Origin: Paraglaciecola sp. 20A4
GTDB taxonomy: Bacteria > Pseudomonadota > Gammaproteobacteria > Enterobacterales > Alteromonadaceae
Assembly: GCF_011378905.1 (NCBI RefSeq)
Contig: NZ_WTPY01000009.1
Span: 62,001 to 126,000 of the forward strand
DNA length: 64,000 nucleotides
Reading direction: 5' to 3'
Positions within the stretch are counted from its first letter, which is position 1. Each line of letters starts with the position of its first letter. This document shows positions 49,201 to 58,293 of this stretch, in pieces. The notes under the pieces were generated by a model. It searched no databases and was not told the DNA's origin. It was given only the letters and a program-made list of their open reading frames with translations. Position numbers and translations under genes: made by a program.

Positions 49201-50490
49201 TTAAGTAAATTCTTGGGATATTGGTGGCTGTCCTTTGGCAAAAATAGCGCCGGCTATCAGCGCATAGCAAATCAGCCCTTCGATGTTCCATAAAGGCATA
49301 GTAGAAAGGCTCATGACCATTAATCCAATAACTGAGAAAAAGAGTTTCTTCCCCAGCACTTTTGATTGATTATTTAATGCCTGCTTCAGCAAATAGAAGT
49401 TCATGCCTAAGAAAAGCGTGATACCTACGTACCCGTATTCATAAATATATGACACGTAAGCATTATGAGCATAGTGACTAAAGAGCCCATCCCAGTGTTC
49501 AGGCCCTAAGCCCACGATTTGATTTAACCAATCGGAGGTAAAGAAGGCGTAAAGATATTGGCTCCATAGGTACACTCGCGACGAGAATATGTCTTGATCT
49601 GCATCTGAATAATACATTGGTGCTTTTAGTAAACTGTCGAAGTTAGTGAATACTAAGGTAATGTCACTAAAACGCTCAGCTAAGCTAGACGATATTACTA
49701 AGCCAATGATAATGACTGGAATAGAGGCAAACGCCAAAATAGGTAGCTTGTATTTCGATTCGAATCGCTCACTTAGCATAGTAAGAATAAAAATAAGCAC
49801 GACGGGCAATACCGCTAACATAGACGTACGATAATTAACTAATACCAATAGAAATACCGCGATAAAAAATATTGGCGCGTGAAATCGAATAGTTTTTCTC
49901 TCTAACCAACCGAGCACTAAAATGAAACCAACGATGATCATAGAAAAGGCAGCCTCATGATTATAGCCACCGATATAACTGGCTGAGCCATCCGCTTCAG
50001 TCGCCTTAACTTCACCCAGCAGGATTGACAAAATTTGCAGTGACAGAGGTAACAAAAATGGTACTAAAAGTACTTTAAAAACGATTTTAGGCGGTTGTAG
50101 ACGTAGAGCTAAAAACAAAGCGGCACTTAACACGAAAAAGTAACCCCACTTCACTAATACGTTGATTAAACCTTTGTATTCTTGGTTTACCATTCCACTG
50201 ATGATAATAACCGCAAAAAAAGCGTAAAAAATTAGATATTGGCGCAAACGGAACGTCACATTGGGCAATATTAAAATACCCAGTAGCACCATCGATATTG
50301 ACCCCAACGCATTCATCGAAAAACCCGCAATAAAAGGGTCGTAAGTAATTTGATGAAATGCAGACAGCGTGTACCGCAGCGATAAAGCGATAACTAAAAA
50401 TAGCAGGTATTTATTAGAAATATTTTTGCAGGTTTTAAATACGAGCAACCCGCAAATCAAAGCCATAACGATTTTTACAATCTCAAACAT
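49201..50490 (-). CDS. O-antigen polymerase-like membrane protein (Wzy-type)
   Basis: A 429-residue protein with about 10-12 hydrophobic spans and a larger periplasmic loop near residues 290-350 that contains VGLGPEHWDGLFSHYAHNAY and ISYIYEYGYVG-like sequence, as in Wzy/O-antigen ligase proteins (the HN-Y block). In the Wzx/Wzy pathway it would join flipped repeat units into long chains. Sequence conservation in this family is low, so the call rests on topology, the loop motif and position beside wzx and glycosyltransferase genes. Confidence 0.78.
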   Translation of the reverse strand: MFEIVKIVMALICGLLVFKTCKNISNKYLLFLVIALSLRYTLSAFHQITYDPFIAGFSMNALGSISMVLLGILILPNVTFRLRQYLIFYAFFAVIIISGMVNQEYKGLINVLVKWGYFFVLSAALFLALRLQPPKIVFKVLLVPFLLPLSLQILSILLGEVKATEADGSASYIGGYNHEAAFSMIIVGFILVLGWLERKTIRFHAPIFFIAVFLLVLVNYRTSMLAVLPVVLIFILTMLSERFESKYKLPILAFASIPVIIIGLVISSSLAERFSDITLVFTNFDSLLKAPMYYSDADQDIFSSRVYLWSQYLYAFFTSDWLNQIVGLGPEHWDGLFSHYAHNAYVSYIYEYGYVGITLFLGMNFYLLKQALNNQSKVLGKKLFFSVIGLMVMSLSTMPLWNIEGLICYALIAGAIFAKGQPPISQEFT

Positions 50491-50526
50491 AAACCAGAAT
50501 TCTCAACTTTTTTACCGTGTTCATCA

Positions 50527-51123
50527 TTAATTACTACCTGAGTCGCTAGTTAGGTTTACACGTGATTTTTTTAAAATATCCAGCGGCCCTTTCTCAGCAA
50601 TAACTTGCGCTGGTATTCCCCCTAGGGTCAGGTTGTCGCCGAATGTTCTATTGACCACAGCGTTTGCCCCTATTGCTACATTATTGCCGATTGTAATGTC
50701 GCCATATATTTTTGCCCCTGGGCCAATATAACAATTGTCACCAATTACAGGCGGGTTTGCTTTTTTTGCTAATCCGCCGCCGACGTTAACACACACATGA
50801 ATGCGGCAATTCGCGCCTATTTTACACTTACCATTGATTACTATTGTGCCTGCGTGGGCGATAGACAAACCAGGACCAAATACGTTGGTCGGTATCGAAA
50901 AGCCCAATTTTCTGCCTAACTTTCTAACTCTTAGTTGCAAATAAACTGCATAACTTTTTGTCACAATGTTTGACGCTGTATTCTTTACAAATTCAAGCTT
51001 ACGCAATGCTTTTTCAAAACGCCAAATGTCGTGGGTTAATCGCTCTTTTAATGTCCCTTTTAAGTTCAGCGCTAAACGATCTTGTTCTAAATAATGATAA
51101 TAGTCTGATTTTGTCTTAATCAT
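50527..51123 (-). CDS. Serine acetyltransferase-like hexapeptide-repeat transferase
   Basis: This 198-residue protein has the left-handed beta-helix hexapeptide signature in its second half: GTIVINGKCKIGANCRIH, NPPVIGDNCYIGPGAKIYGD and TIGNNVAIGANAVVNRTF. It resembles CysE-like and WcaB-like acetyltransferases of glycan clusters. The N-terminal helical part (YYHYLEQDRLAL) is shorter than in the cysteine-biosynthesis enzyme. It probably acetylates a sugar using acetyl-CoA before export. The gene is 36 bp from its neighbour on each side. Confidence 0.85.
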   Translation of the reverse strand: MIKTKSDYYHYLEQDRLALNLKGTLKERLTHDIWRFEKALRKLEFVKNTASNIVTKSYAVYLQLRVRKLGRKLGFSIPTNVFGPGLSIAHAGTIVINGKCKIGANCRIHVCVNVGGGLAKKANPPVIGDNCYIGPGAKIYGDITIGNNVAIGANAVVNRTFGDNLTLGGIPAQVIAEKGPLDILKKSRVNLTSDSGSN

Positions 51124-51158
51124 TGTATTCTCTCCTTCAATATTTATAGGAACAACAT

Positions 51159-52316
51159 TTACACCTTCAAGTTTGTAGTCATTACTTTTTGAACCAAGTT
51201 AATAAAAGTAATTTGCATAGATTGATAAGTAAAAGAAGCCGCGCGTTGCTGACTTTTAATACGGTATTGTGCGATATTATCGCCTGATTCCATCGCGTTT
51301 ATCGCTTGAGATACTGCGTTTATGTCACCAAGTTTACATAATATACCGTGCTGTGCTGCCACGTAATTAGTCGTTTGGGTAGTATTGTCGCCAGTCAAAA
51401 TTTCTGCGGGTCCAGACTGACAATTAGTCGCAATAACCGGTTTGCCTAAACACATTGCCTCGGCAATGCCATTGGGGAACCCTTCGGCATTCGAGGTTGA
51501 TAATAAGTAGTCTGCATGGGCTAAATATGGATAGGGGTTTTCCCTAAAGCCGAGTAAGTGCACTCTTGAATCAACACCCAGTTCAATAGTGAGTGCCTTT
51601 AGCACCGACATGTCAGGCCCTTGGCCCAAAATAACTAAATCTCGCTCGCTGTTACTTTTTGCAAAGGCTTTGATCATTAAAGTGAAATTTTTGTTCGCCA
51701 CTAATCGGCCAATACCAATGAAATACGGTTTTTGCGGTAAATCAGTTACCGGTTGGCTGGCTTTCTCAGCCAATACAGTTTGGTCGTATGCATTATACAT
51801 CACGGTACACTTAGATTGGGGTACCGCGTAGTTCTCGACTAGGTCTTGCATGACACCTTGAGATACAGGCACCACACATGAGGCTTGAGGATAAACCATT
51901 TTCACCATTAGCTTGCTAATAAACCCGCTGCGAGATGTCGCAAAATGGCTACTAGTATTTACTCTTTCACTGATCACTGATGGAATTTTGTGGCGCTTGC
52001 CAATAATGGTACTGACGATATTACTGCGCGTTAAGAAGCTAACCAATAAATCAGGCTTATTGTGCTTAACCCACTGGTTCAATTGGCGATAGCTGGGGAT
52101 TAGTTTACCCTTTGCGCTTAAGGTGACTTTTTCAACATAATCGGGGCATTGCTGTTCTTCAGGTAGATCATCGAGTAATACCAGGTAAATTTTACAATTT
52201 GCAGCGGTAAATGTGTCTTGCATGATGCGTAGTAAGGTGCAAATAACGCGTTCAGCTCCGCCACCCTCAAGGGAATTAATCACGAAGGCGATAGATTTGT
52301 TGTTGTAATTGTACAT
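51159..52316 (-). CDS. GT4-family glycosyltransferase
   Basis: A 385-residue GT-B enzyme that opens with SIAFVINSLEGGGAERVICTLL and has the donor block GIGRLVANKNFTLMI and STSNAEGFPNGIAEAMCLGKP. It is the paralogue of the product of 25933-27081. It is the first gene of the 11-gene minus-strand run, directly after a 489-bp non-coding region that probably contains the operon promoter. Confidence 0.88.
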   Translation of the reverse strand: MYNYNNKSIAFVINSLEGGGAERVICTLLRIMQDTFTAANCKIYLVLLDDLPEEQQCPDYVEKVTLSAKGKLIPSYRQLNQWVKHNKPDLLVSFLTRSNIVSTIIGKRHKIPSVISERVNTSSHFATSRSGFISKLMVKMVYPQASCVVPVSQGVMQDLVENYAVPQSKCTVMYNAYDQTVLAEKASQPVTDLPQKPYFIGIGRLVANKNFTLMIKAFAKSNSERDLVILGQGPDMSVLKALTIELGVDSRVHLLGFRENPYPYLAHADYLLSTSNAEGFPNGIAEAMCLGKPVIATNCQSGPAEILTGDNTTQTTNYVAAQHGILCKLGDINAVSQAINAMESGDNIAQYRIKSQQRAASFTYQSMQITFINLVQKVMTTNLKV

Positions 52317-52805
52317 TGAATACTACATCTCTAAATTAAATCAAAATCCATATTGCTTTAGTTGCAGCAATGCATGATTACACTTGTTTGTTAATGTGTT
52401 ATTGCGGCCGTGAAACAAACTAATTAAACGCCGCTGCTCGACATAAAATCTGTGGCACAGCCTTTTTTCTTACTCTTTTAATATTCGTGCTTTAAGGCCA
52501 AGAGAAGAATAAAGCAAAAAAGATACCAAAATAATATTAATGGGCCCGCAAATCTGTAACAGTTAAAGACATTTTTGTAAATAGTATACAGGTTACCTTA
52601 AAATCAGAAAATAAGTTAACGTGTTAAACATGCTTATTGATAGCATATTATACGTATTCCTATTTAATATTAGCGTAATCTGCGAGCATTTAATTATTAT
52701 GACATGAGTGGTCGCTGATTGTCGCATTGGCCTTTCAGATTAATCTGGTTTACACGAATTACCCTAGCCTTAGTATTAGCCAGGTAGAGGATTTCGCTTA
52801 GATAT
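52317..52805. other. 489-bp divergent promoter region between the polysaccharide run and lapG
   Basis: A+T-rich with no credible frame. It should hold the promoter of the minus-strand polysaccharide run and that of lapG-lapD. I looked for a JUMPStart/ops element (GGCGGTAG) on the minus strand and did not see one here. Confidence 0.45.
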
Positions 52806-53453
52806 ATGCGTTATTTATACTTATTTATCTCGACAATGTTGTTTTTATTCATGTTGCGCGCTGCAGCTGATAGCAACATTGCGTTTAATGAAGTGCTGTT
52901 TGATAAAATTCGTAGTCAATACGATGACGATGCACTCGAGCGTGTGCAAGATTGGCAGCAATTGCTAAACGATAGCCATAATTTATCTATAGACGAAAAG
53001 CTGTATCAGGTGAACAACTTTTTCAATGAATTAGATTTTGTCGATGATATCAAGCATTGGGGCAAAGACGATTACTGGGCGACGCCAGTGGAGTTTCTTG
53101 CCACCCACGGTGGCGATTGCGAAGATTTTGTTATAGCAAAGTACTTTAGTTTGAAAGAATTGGGCGTACCCGCTGAAAAACTGCGTTTAATGTACGTTAC
53201 TGCAATACGCTTGAGGCAGGCCCATATGGTGTTGGCCTATTATGAAGAGCCTAATTCAGTGCCTTTGGTGCTCGACAATATTAACCGACGTATTTTACCG
53301 GCTTCTCGCCGCCGTGATTTGCTGCCCGTATACAGCTTTAATGGTGACGGCTTGTGGCTAGCAAAAGAACAAGGGCGCGGGCAAAAAGTACAGCAAGGAG
53401 GCAATAATAATTTATGGAACGATTTAAACAAACGCATGCAGGTGAGCGAATAA
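52806..53453 (+). CDS. lapG: LapG-type periplasmic cysteine protease
   Basis: The 215-residue bacterial transglutaminase-like cysteine protease has an N-terminal signal/anchor (LYLFISTMLFLFMLRAAA). The catalytic triad is C105 in THGGDCEDF, H140 in RQAHMVLAY and D157 in LVLDNIN. LapG cleaves the N terminus of large LapA-type adhesins and releases them from the cell surface when c-di-GMP falls. The lapD gene follows 21 bp downstream, the normal pairing. No large repeat adhesin gene is present in the window. Confidence 0.92.
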   Translation: MRYLYLFISTMLFLFMLRAAADSNIAFNEVLFDKIRSQYDDDALERVQDWQQLLNDSHNLSIDEKLYQVNNFFNELDFVDDIKHWGKDDYWATPVEFLATHGGDCEDFVIAKYFSLKELGVPAEKLRLMYVTAIRLRQAHMVLAYYEEPNSVPLVLDNINRRILPASRRRDLLPVYSFNGDGLWLAKEQGRGQKVQQGGNNNLWNDLNKRMQVSE

Positions 53454-53474
53454 TGATGCTGAAGGAAATATTTT

Positions 53475-55409
53475 ATGCCGCTGTCTAAGCAACTTGGATT
53501 AAGTCTATTGGCAGTGCTGATATTGGTGTTTATAGGCACGCTTTGGATCAACGTAAACAACACGCGGGATTTCGTGGCTCAGCAGCTTGCGTCACACGCG
53601 CAAGATACTGCCACCTCTTTGGGGTTGTCAATTGCGCCATATGCGGCTGAGCCTGACGATTTACCGATTGTAGATACCATGATGAACGCGATTTTCGACC
53701 GGGGCTTTTATCAAAGCATGGTGTTACGCGATGCCAACCAGCAGATTTTAATCGAAAAGCAAAACCCCAGCAGTGTTGAAGGGGTGCCTGCATGGTTTAG
53801 CAAACTATTACCTATTAATACGCCTCAAAGTATTACTGATGTAAATGACGGCTGGACAATGGCCGGTACGTTAATGGTGCAAAGTCACCCCGGCTTTGGC
53901 TATCAGCAGTTATGGCAGAACGCGGTGCAGTCTTTTTGGATGATATCCGCGGTATTTATTGGTGCGTTGGTCTTACTCTATGGATTAGTCACCATGATCA
54001 CTACCCCTTTATTGGCTGTCGTCAAACAAGCAGATAGGATCAGCAAACAACAATTTGAGCAAATTAGTCGAATTCCGCGTACGCCAGAGCTAAAACGTAT
54101 TGTACTGGCGGTAAACCGTATGTCGGCGCAATTAGCCAAATTATTTACTCAGTTGACTAATCAAGCGGAACGTTACCGTGATCATTCCTATAAAGACACC
54201 TTAACGAGCGTTGCGAACCGCCGCGCATTTGAACTGGCCTTCGAGCAACTTTTGACGGATGGCGAACAACATTCCCAGGGCTATTTGTTACTGATTCGCT
54301 TAAGTAGCCTCAGTGAAGTGAATAATGAACAAGGTTACCAAGCCGGTGATGAGTACGTAAAATTGGTTAGCCAAGAGTTACAAAATCTGCTCGCCCAGCC
54401 AACGTTAAATGGCACCTTGTATCGTATTTCCGGGGCTGATTTTGTGATATTGCTAGAAGACACCGCACAACAGCCGTGTATTACATTTACTCAAGCCATT
54501 ATTGCCCAGCTTAATGCGGTAGAAAGAAGCGAATACCGACTGGGTACCGCCCATGTGGGTGTCGGCTCTTTTAGCTTTGGTGATTCTCGAACGGATATAC
54601 TTGAACGCGCCGATAATGCCCTAGCAGGTGCCAGTGTGACCACACAGAGATGGCAATTGGCCCATCAACAAGATGTATTGCACAGCAATACCCAATGGCG
54701 AACTCAGTTAAATACAATTTTGCAGCAGAACCAGGCAGATTTTGTTGCCCAACCGATTAAGGATATGCAGGGTGGCATATTATACGCTGAGTGGTTTGCG
54801 CGTTTTAGCACGGGTGAAGCAGAACACTTTTTACCCATGGGGCAACTGGTGCCAGCTTCGGTTCGACTTAACTATGCGCAAAAGTTAGATGAACTATTGA
54901 TTGCTAGCGCCCTTACTAAGCTAATCGACCACCCGCAAGCCATAGGCTTGAACGTATCGCGTTTATCGCTCAGCCAGACTAGCTTTCATCAGTGGCTTTT
55001 ACACGCGGTACCTGATGACAAAGCTACCTGCGCGCGACTCGTATTAGAAGTACCCGAACGCGCATTGGTTAATGGCACGCCAGATTTAGCACGCTTAATT
55101 GAGCAATTAAAAGACCGCGGCGTAAGAATAACCGTTGAACGATTTGGTGCTCAATTAGCCGCCATTACCCATCTGCGAAAGATTCGACCAGATTATTTAA
55201 AAATAGATGGGCGTTTTGTACGCAATATTCACAATGAACCCGACAATCAGTTATTTGTGCAGTCGTTGGTCAATATTGCTCACGGTTTAAATATTCAGGT
55301 CATCGCCGAAATGGTTGAAAGTGAGGCTGAGGCTAAATGTTTACAGGAGCTATTCGTTGACTACTTGCAGGGATATTACATTGGTAAGCCCACCGATACT
55401 AAAGTATGA
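53475..55409 (+). CDS. lapD: LapD-type c-di-GMP receptor, degenerate GGDEF-EAL
   Basis: The protein has 644 residues, as LapD. A membrane span near 10-28 starts a periplasmic domain, and a second span near 150-175 leads into HAMP. A GGDEF-like domain follows (DTLTSVANRRAFELAF) with SGADF in place of GGDEF. The EAL-like domain has YAEWFARF in place of EAL and VERFGAQ in place of DDFG, so neither synthesis nor hydrolysis of c-di-GMP is expected. C-terminal features such as YLKIDGRF, IAEMVE and LQGYYIGKP remain, as needed for binding. LapD holds LapG inactive at high c-di-GMP so that the adhesin stays on the surface. Confidence 0.9.
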   Translation: MPLSKQLGLSLLAVLILVFIGTLWINVNNTRDFVAQQLASHAQDTATSLGLSIAPYAAEPDDLPIVDTMMNAIFDRGFYQSMVLRDANQQILIEKQNPSSVEGVPAWFSKLLPINTPQSITDVNDGWTMAGTLMVQSHPGFGYQQLWQNAVQSFWMISAVFIGALVLLYGLVTMITTPLLAVVKQADRISKQQFEQISRIPRTPELKRIVLAVNRMSAQLAKLFTQLTNQAERYRDHSYKDTLTSVANRRAFELAFEQLLTDGEQHSQGYLLLIRLSSLSEVNNEQGYQAGDEYVKLVSQELQNLLAQPTLNGTLYRISGADFVILLEDTAQQPCITFTQAIIAQLNAVERSEYRLGTAHVGVGSFSFGDSRTDILERADNALAGASVTTQRWQLAHQQDVLHSNTQWRTQLNTILQQNQADFVAQPIKDMQGGILYAEWFARFSTGEAEHFLPMGQLVPASVRLNYAQKLDELLIASALTKLIDHPQAIGLNVSRLSLSQTSFHQWLLHAVPDDKATCARLVLEVPERALVNGTPDLARLIEQLKDRGVRITVERFGAQLAAITHLRKIRPDYLKIDGRFVRNIHNEPDNQLFVQSLVNIAHGLNIQVIAEMVESEAEAKCLQELFVDYLQGYYIGKPTDTKV

Positions 55410-55671
55410 GGTGTTACTATTTGTACTGGCAAACGGCTAAATAAATTAACAGCTTAGGTTTTTGAAATCACTATAAGCCCTTATTTACATTGGTAAAAAA
55501 ATTATTCGTAGCTGCGTTATATAAAAATATTGACCAGTAGCAAACCACTGATAAGGTTCGTTATTTTACCATTATGACAGTAGCTGATGTTGCTTTATCG
55601 AACAACAAAACCTATTATGGGGCAGTTTTTAGTGGGATACGCTCTCACAACCTTTTATTTTGGAGCTTTAT

Positions 55672-56319
55672 ATGCGACGTTTATTAACCTGTGTATTTTT
55701 GTCTTGCGCCATGACCGCGCCTGTCGCCATAGCCCAACAGGCAGATACAAAAATCCAACAGCCCGTTACCAATGCAGCGCAACCTGATGCATCAGAAAGT
55801 ATTTTTTTTGGCGATGCTAATCAACCAGGTCGTGCCATTCATATGGCGATCGTGGAATTAGTTAATAACGGCGTATCCCTAGATGACGCGGTGAGTCAAA
55901 CCATTGGCGATATAACTAAAGAAGATGGCTCATCACTAAGTGGCACTGCTCGGTTAATTGTTGGTTTAAATAAAGATATTAGTGCTAGCTTTATGAGCAA
56001 TATGGTGAGTTTTAATAAACTAACCGATACTACCAAGGGCGCTATTGAGGCATTCCCTAGCAATGCTGCCGATGTTGTTCAATTAGCCGTTACGCTATAC
56101 CCCAGTTTTGCACAAGACGTGATTGACGCAGCGGTTATTACAGGTGAAATCGAGCCTAATGATGCCCTACTCGCGGCGATTGCCGCAGGTGCTGACCCTA
56201 CCACTGTGTCATCTGCTACCGCTGCAGGCGCTAATGTAGATGTGGCCGCAACACCAGCGGGTGCGGGTGTTGGTGCGGGTGGTGCTGGCGGCGGAGATAC
56301 GACTGCCTCGACAAATTAA
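55672..56319 (+). CDS. Small secreted protein of unknown function
   Basis: The ATG at 55672 has TGGAG at good distance and opens a signal peptide (MRRLLTCVFLSCAMTAPVAIAQ), so longer frames starting with TTG are not used. The mature part contains a repeated helix-turn pattern (VELVNNGVSLDDAVSQTIGD, LTDTTKGAIEAFPSNAADVV). A Gly/Ala-rich low-complexity tail ends GGAGGGDTTASTN. No known domain is seen. It lies between lapD and the O-antigen ligase-like gene with a strong terminator of its own, which suggests an independent periplasmic or exported factor. Function unknown. Confidence 0.75.
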   Translation: MRRLLTCVFLSCAMTAPVAIAQQADTKIQQPVTNAAQPDASESIFFGDANQPGRAIHMAIVELVNNGVSLDDAVSQTIGDITKEDGSSLSGTARLIVGLNKDISASFMSNMVSFNKLTDTTKGAIEAFPSNAADVVQLAVTLYPSFAQDVIDAAVITGEIEPNDALLAAIAAGADPTTVSSATAAGANVDVAATPAGAGVGAGGAGGGDTTASTN

Positions 56320-56340
56320 TCGCTTATCTAATTTTTTAAG

Positions 56341-56366
56341 AGCCAGGTTTTAAACCTGGCTTTTTT
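56341..56366 (+). terminator. Strong terminator after the small secreted protein gene
   Basis: AGCCAGGTTT at 56341-56350 and AAACCTGGCT at 56352-56361 form a GC-containing stem followed by TTTTTG. A classical rho-independent terminator. Confidence 0.88.
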
Positions 56367-56434
56367 GTTTATAATCATTAACTTAATACCAGCTCGCTAT
56401 AATCTAAGCACATAAATATGCACCAAGGGATCGT

Positions 56435-57835
56435 TTGAACACTAAACTTCATAACTACGCATTTTATGCTTTGTTAGGCTTGCTTATCTGGCTGCCTATT
56501 CCACTGGGCTCAAATAGACCTTGGGCTTGGGGATTAATGGAGCTAGTGATTTTCTGCCTGTCACTGACATGTGCTTTTTTACGTAAAGAACAGCCGTGGA
56601 TGGGTTTGCGTGCTTATAGGCTGCCTATCGGCTTATGGCTAGCTTTTTTAGCTTTGGCCACAATACAAGTGATCCCGCTTCCTGGGCAAGTCGTGGCATT
56701 TTTAAGTCCAGTTAGTTACGAAACCCAATGGGGATTAGGTGTCACGCAGTTTCATTTATCTATGGATGTCGGTCAAAGTCAGATAAATCTGCTTAAAGCC
56801 ATGAGTTATTTTTGTTTGCTTATCGTAGTCCTGGTACTTATTAATAACGAAAAGCGTCTGCGTTTACTCTTACTCACCTTATTGGCCAGCGGTGCAATAC
56901 AAGCATTGTACGGGACCTTGGAAATTTTATCTGGCACCCATTACAGTTTGCTCTTTGGTTTACCAGTAGCAGACGTCTCTACCGGTAGCTTTGTGTATAA
57001 AAACCACTATGCAAATTTTTTAATGCTGTGTTTATCGGCGGGTATCGGTTTAATGGTGGCTACCCTGCAAAGTAATCAAGGTGGCACTCGGCGAGATCTA
57101 ATGCGCTCGATTATATCGACTCTGCTGGGCAGCAAAGCGCTGATACGTATTAGCTTAGCGATTATGGTAATTGCATTGGTTATGTCGCGCTCGCGTATGG
57201 GTAATACGGCATTTTTCGCATCCATGACGATCATTGGTATTTTGGCGCTGGTGATGATTAAAAACCGCAGTCGCAGTTTGTCTATCTTGATTATCAGTAT
57301 GTTTGTTATAGACGTATTTATTGTTGGAGCATGGTTCGGTTTAGACAAAGTACAGGAGCGCTTAGAAGCCACCAGTTTTGCCCAAGAAGGCCGCGATGAA
57401 GTGGTAATTGATTCTTTACCTATGTTGCAGGATTTCCCGTTATTTGGCACGGGTGGCGGCAGTTTTTATAGCTCATTTCCGAGCTACAAAGTCGCTAACA
57501 TTCAACCTTTTTATGATCATGCCCATAATGATTATCTGCAAATGAGCATTGAATATGGCCTACCCGCAACGCTGTTATTAGCCTTACTGGTAATTTGGTG
57601 CTTTTTAAAAAGCGTGAGAGCCATGCGCAAGCGAAGGCCTTCGATTTTTAAAGGCACCGCGTTTGCCTGCTGTATGGCCATGCTTGGCATGGCCATACAT
57701 ATGACCGTGGACTTTCCTTTGCAAGCGCCGGCGAATGCTTGCTACTTTGTGGTTTTCTTAGCCTTATCTTTGTTGATTAATCAATTAAAAATGACTACAG
57801 GTAAAAAGCGCCGTTCTAAGAAGGTGACAATATGA
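56435..57835 (+). CDS. O-antigen ligase / Wzy-C family membrane protein
   Basis: A 466-residue protein with about 12 spans, starting at TTG 56435 after AAGGGA. The Wzy_C/WaaL-type periplasmic block is in FGTGGGSFYSSFPSYK and YDHAHNDYLQMSIEYGLPAT, where the HND.. segment is the family hallmark. These proteins polymerise or ligate lipid-linked glycans. A Wzy is also encoded at 49201-50490, so this one may act as the ligase or as the polymerase of the export operon downstream. It is translationally coupled to the next gene (ATGA overlap). Confidence 0.85.
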   Translation: MNTKLHNYAFYALLGLLIWLPIPLGSNRPWAWGLMELVIFCLSLTCAFLRKEQPWMGLRAYRLPIGLWLAFLALATIQVIPLPGQVVAFLSPVSYETQWGLGVTQFHLSMDVGQSQINLLKAMSYFCLLIVVLVLINNEKRLRLLLLTLLASGAIQALYGTLEILSGTHYSLLFGLPVADVSTGSFVYKNHYANFLMLCLSAGIGLMVATLQSNQGGTRRDLMRSIISTLLGSKALIRISLAIMVIALVMSRSRMGNTAFFASMTIIGILALVMIKNRSRSLSILIISMFVIDVFIVGAWFGLDKVQERLEATSFAQEGRDEVVIDSLPMLQDFPLFGTGGGSFYSSFPSYKVANIQPFYDHAHNDYLQMSIEYGLPATLLLALLVIWCFLKSVRAMRKRRPSIFKGTAFACCMAMLGMAIHMTVDFPLQAPANACYFVVFLALSLLINQLKMTTGKKRRSKKVTI

Positions 57836-58236
57836 ATAAAAAATTTAGTGGCCCGATTGAAGAAGACCCGGCTATCGTTAATTTACTTGAGCGCATGCCT
57901 CGCTCAGTGCAAACGTCGTTTAGTGAAGAACAGCTATCACACCTTAGAAACGCCGTCAGCAGCCGCCAATGGGGTCATCACTCGGTTGATTTGCGTGGCA
58001 CGATATCTTGGTTTAAGTATCGCTATTATTACGTAATACTTGCCGGAAAAAACCACCGTAATATGACCCGTTCGCAGTTGCGAGCAAGTCGTTTTGTCAA
58101 CGCTGTGCTGTTAGCGGTATTCTTTACATTTTCCGCCGTGATGGGTGTTTTATTGTTGTATCTATTGAAATCAGCTGCAGGTATCGACTTGTTACCAGAC
58201 TATTCATTTGGTGTTTGGGATTGGTTTAAAAGCTAA
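57832..58236 (+). CDS. Small membrane protein coupled to the ligase-like gene
   Basis: A 134-residue protein with one N-terminal soluble segment (IVNLLERMPRSVQTSFSEEQ, RQWGHHSVDLRGTI) and a hydrophobic span (FVNAVLLAVFFTFSAVMGVLLLYLL). It starts inside the ATGA that ends the ligase-like gene, so the two are made together. The opening resembles small proteins often found next to exopolysaccharide ligase genes, but I know no assigned function. It may be an assembly partner. Confidence 0.75.
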   Translation: MNKKFSGPIEEDPAIVNLLERMPRSVQTSFSEEQLSHLRNAVSSRQWGHHSVDLRGTISWFKYRYYYVILAGKNHRNMTRSQLRASRFVNAVLLAVFFTFSAVMGVLLLYLLKSAAGIDLLPDYSFGVWDWFKS

Positions 58237-58293
58237 ATGTATCCCGTGCAATGTCGCAATTCAGCGGTTGGGTATTAGTTAGGTATTAGGTTG

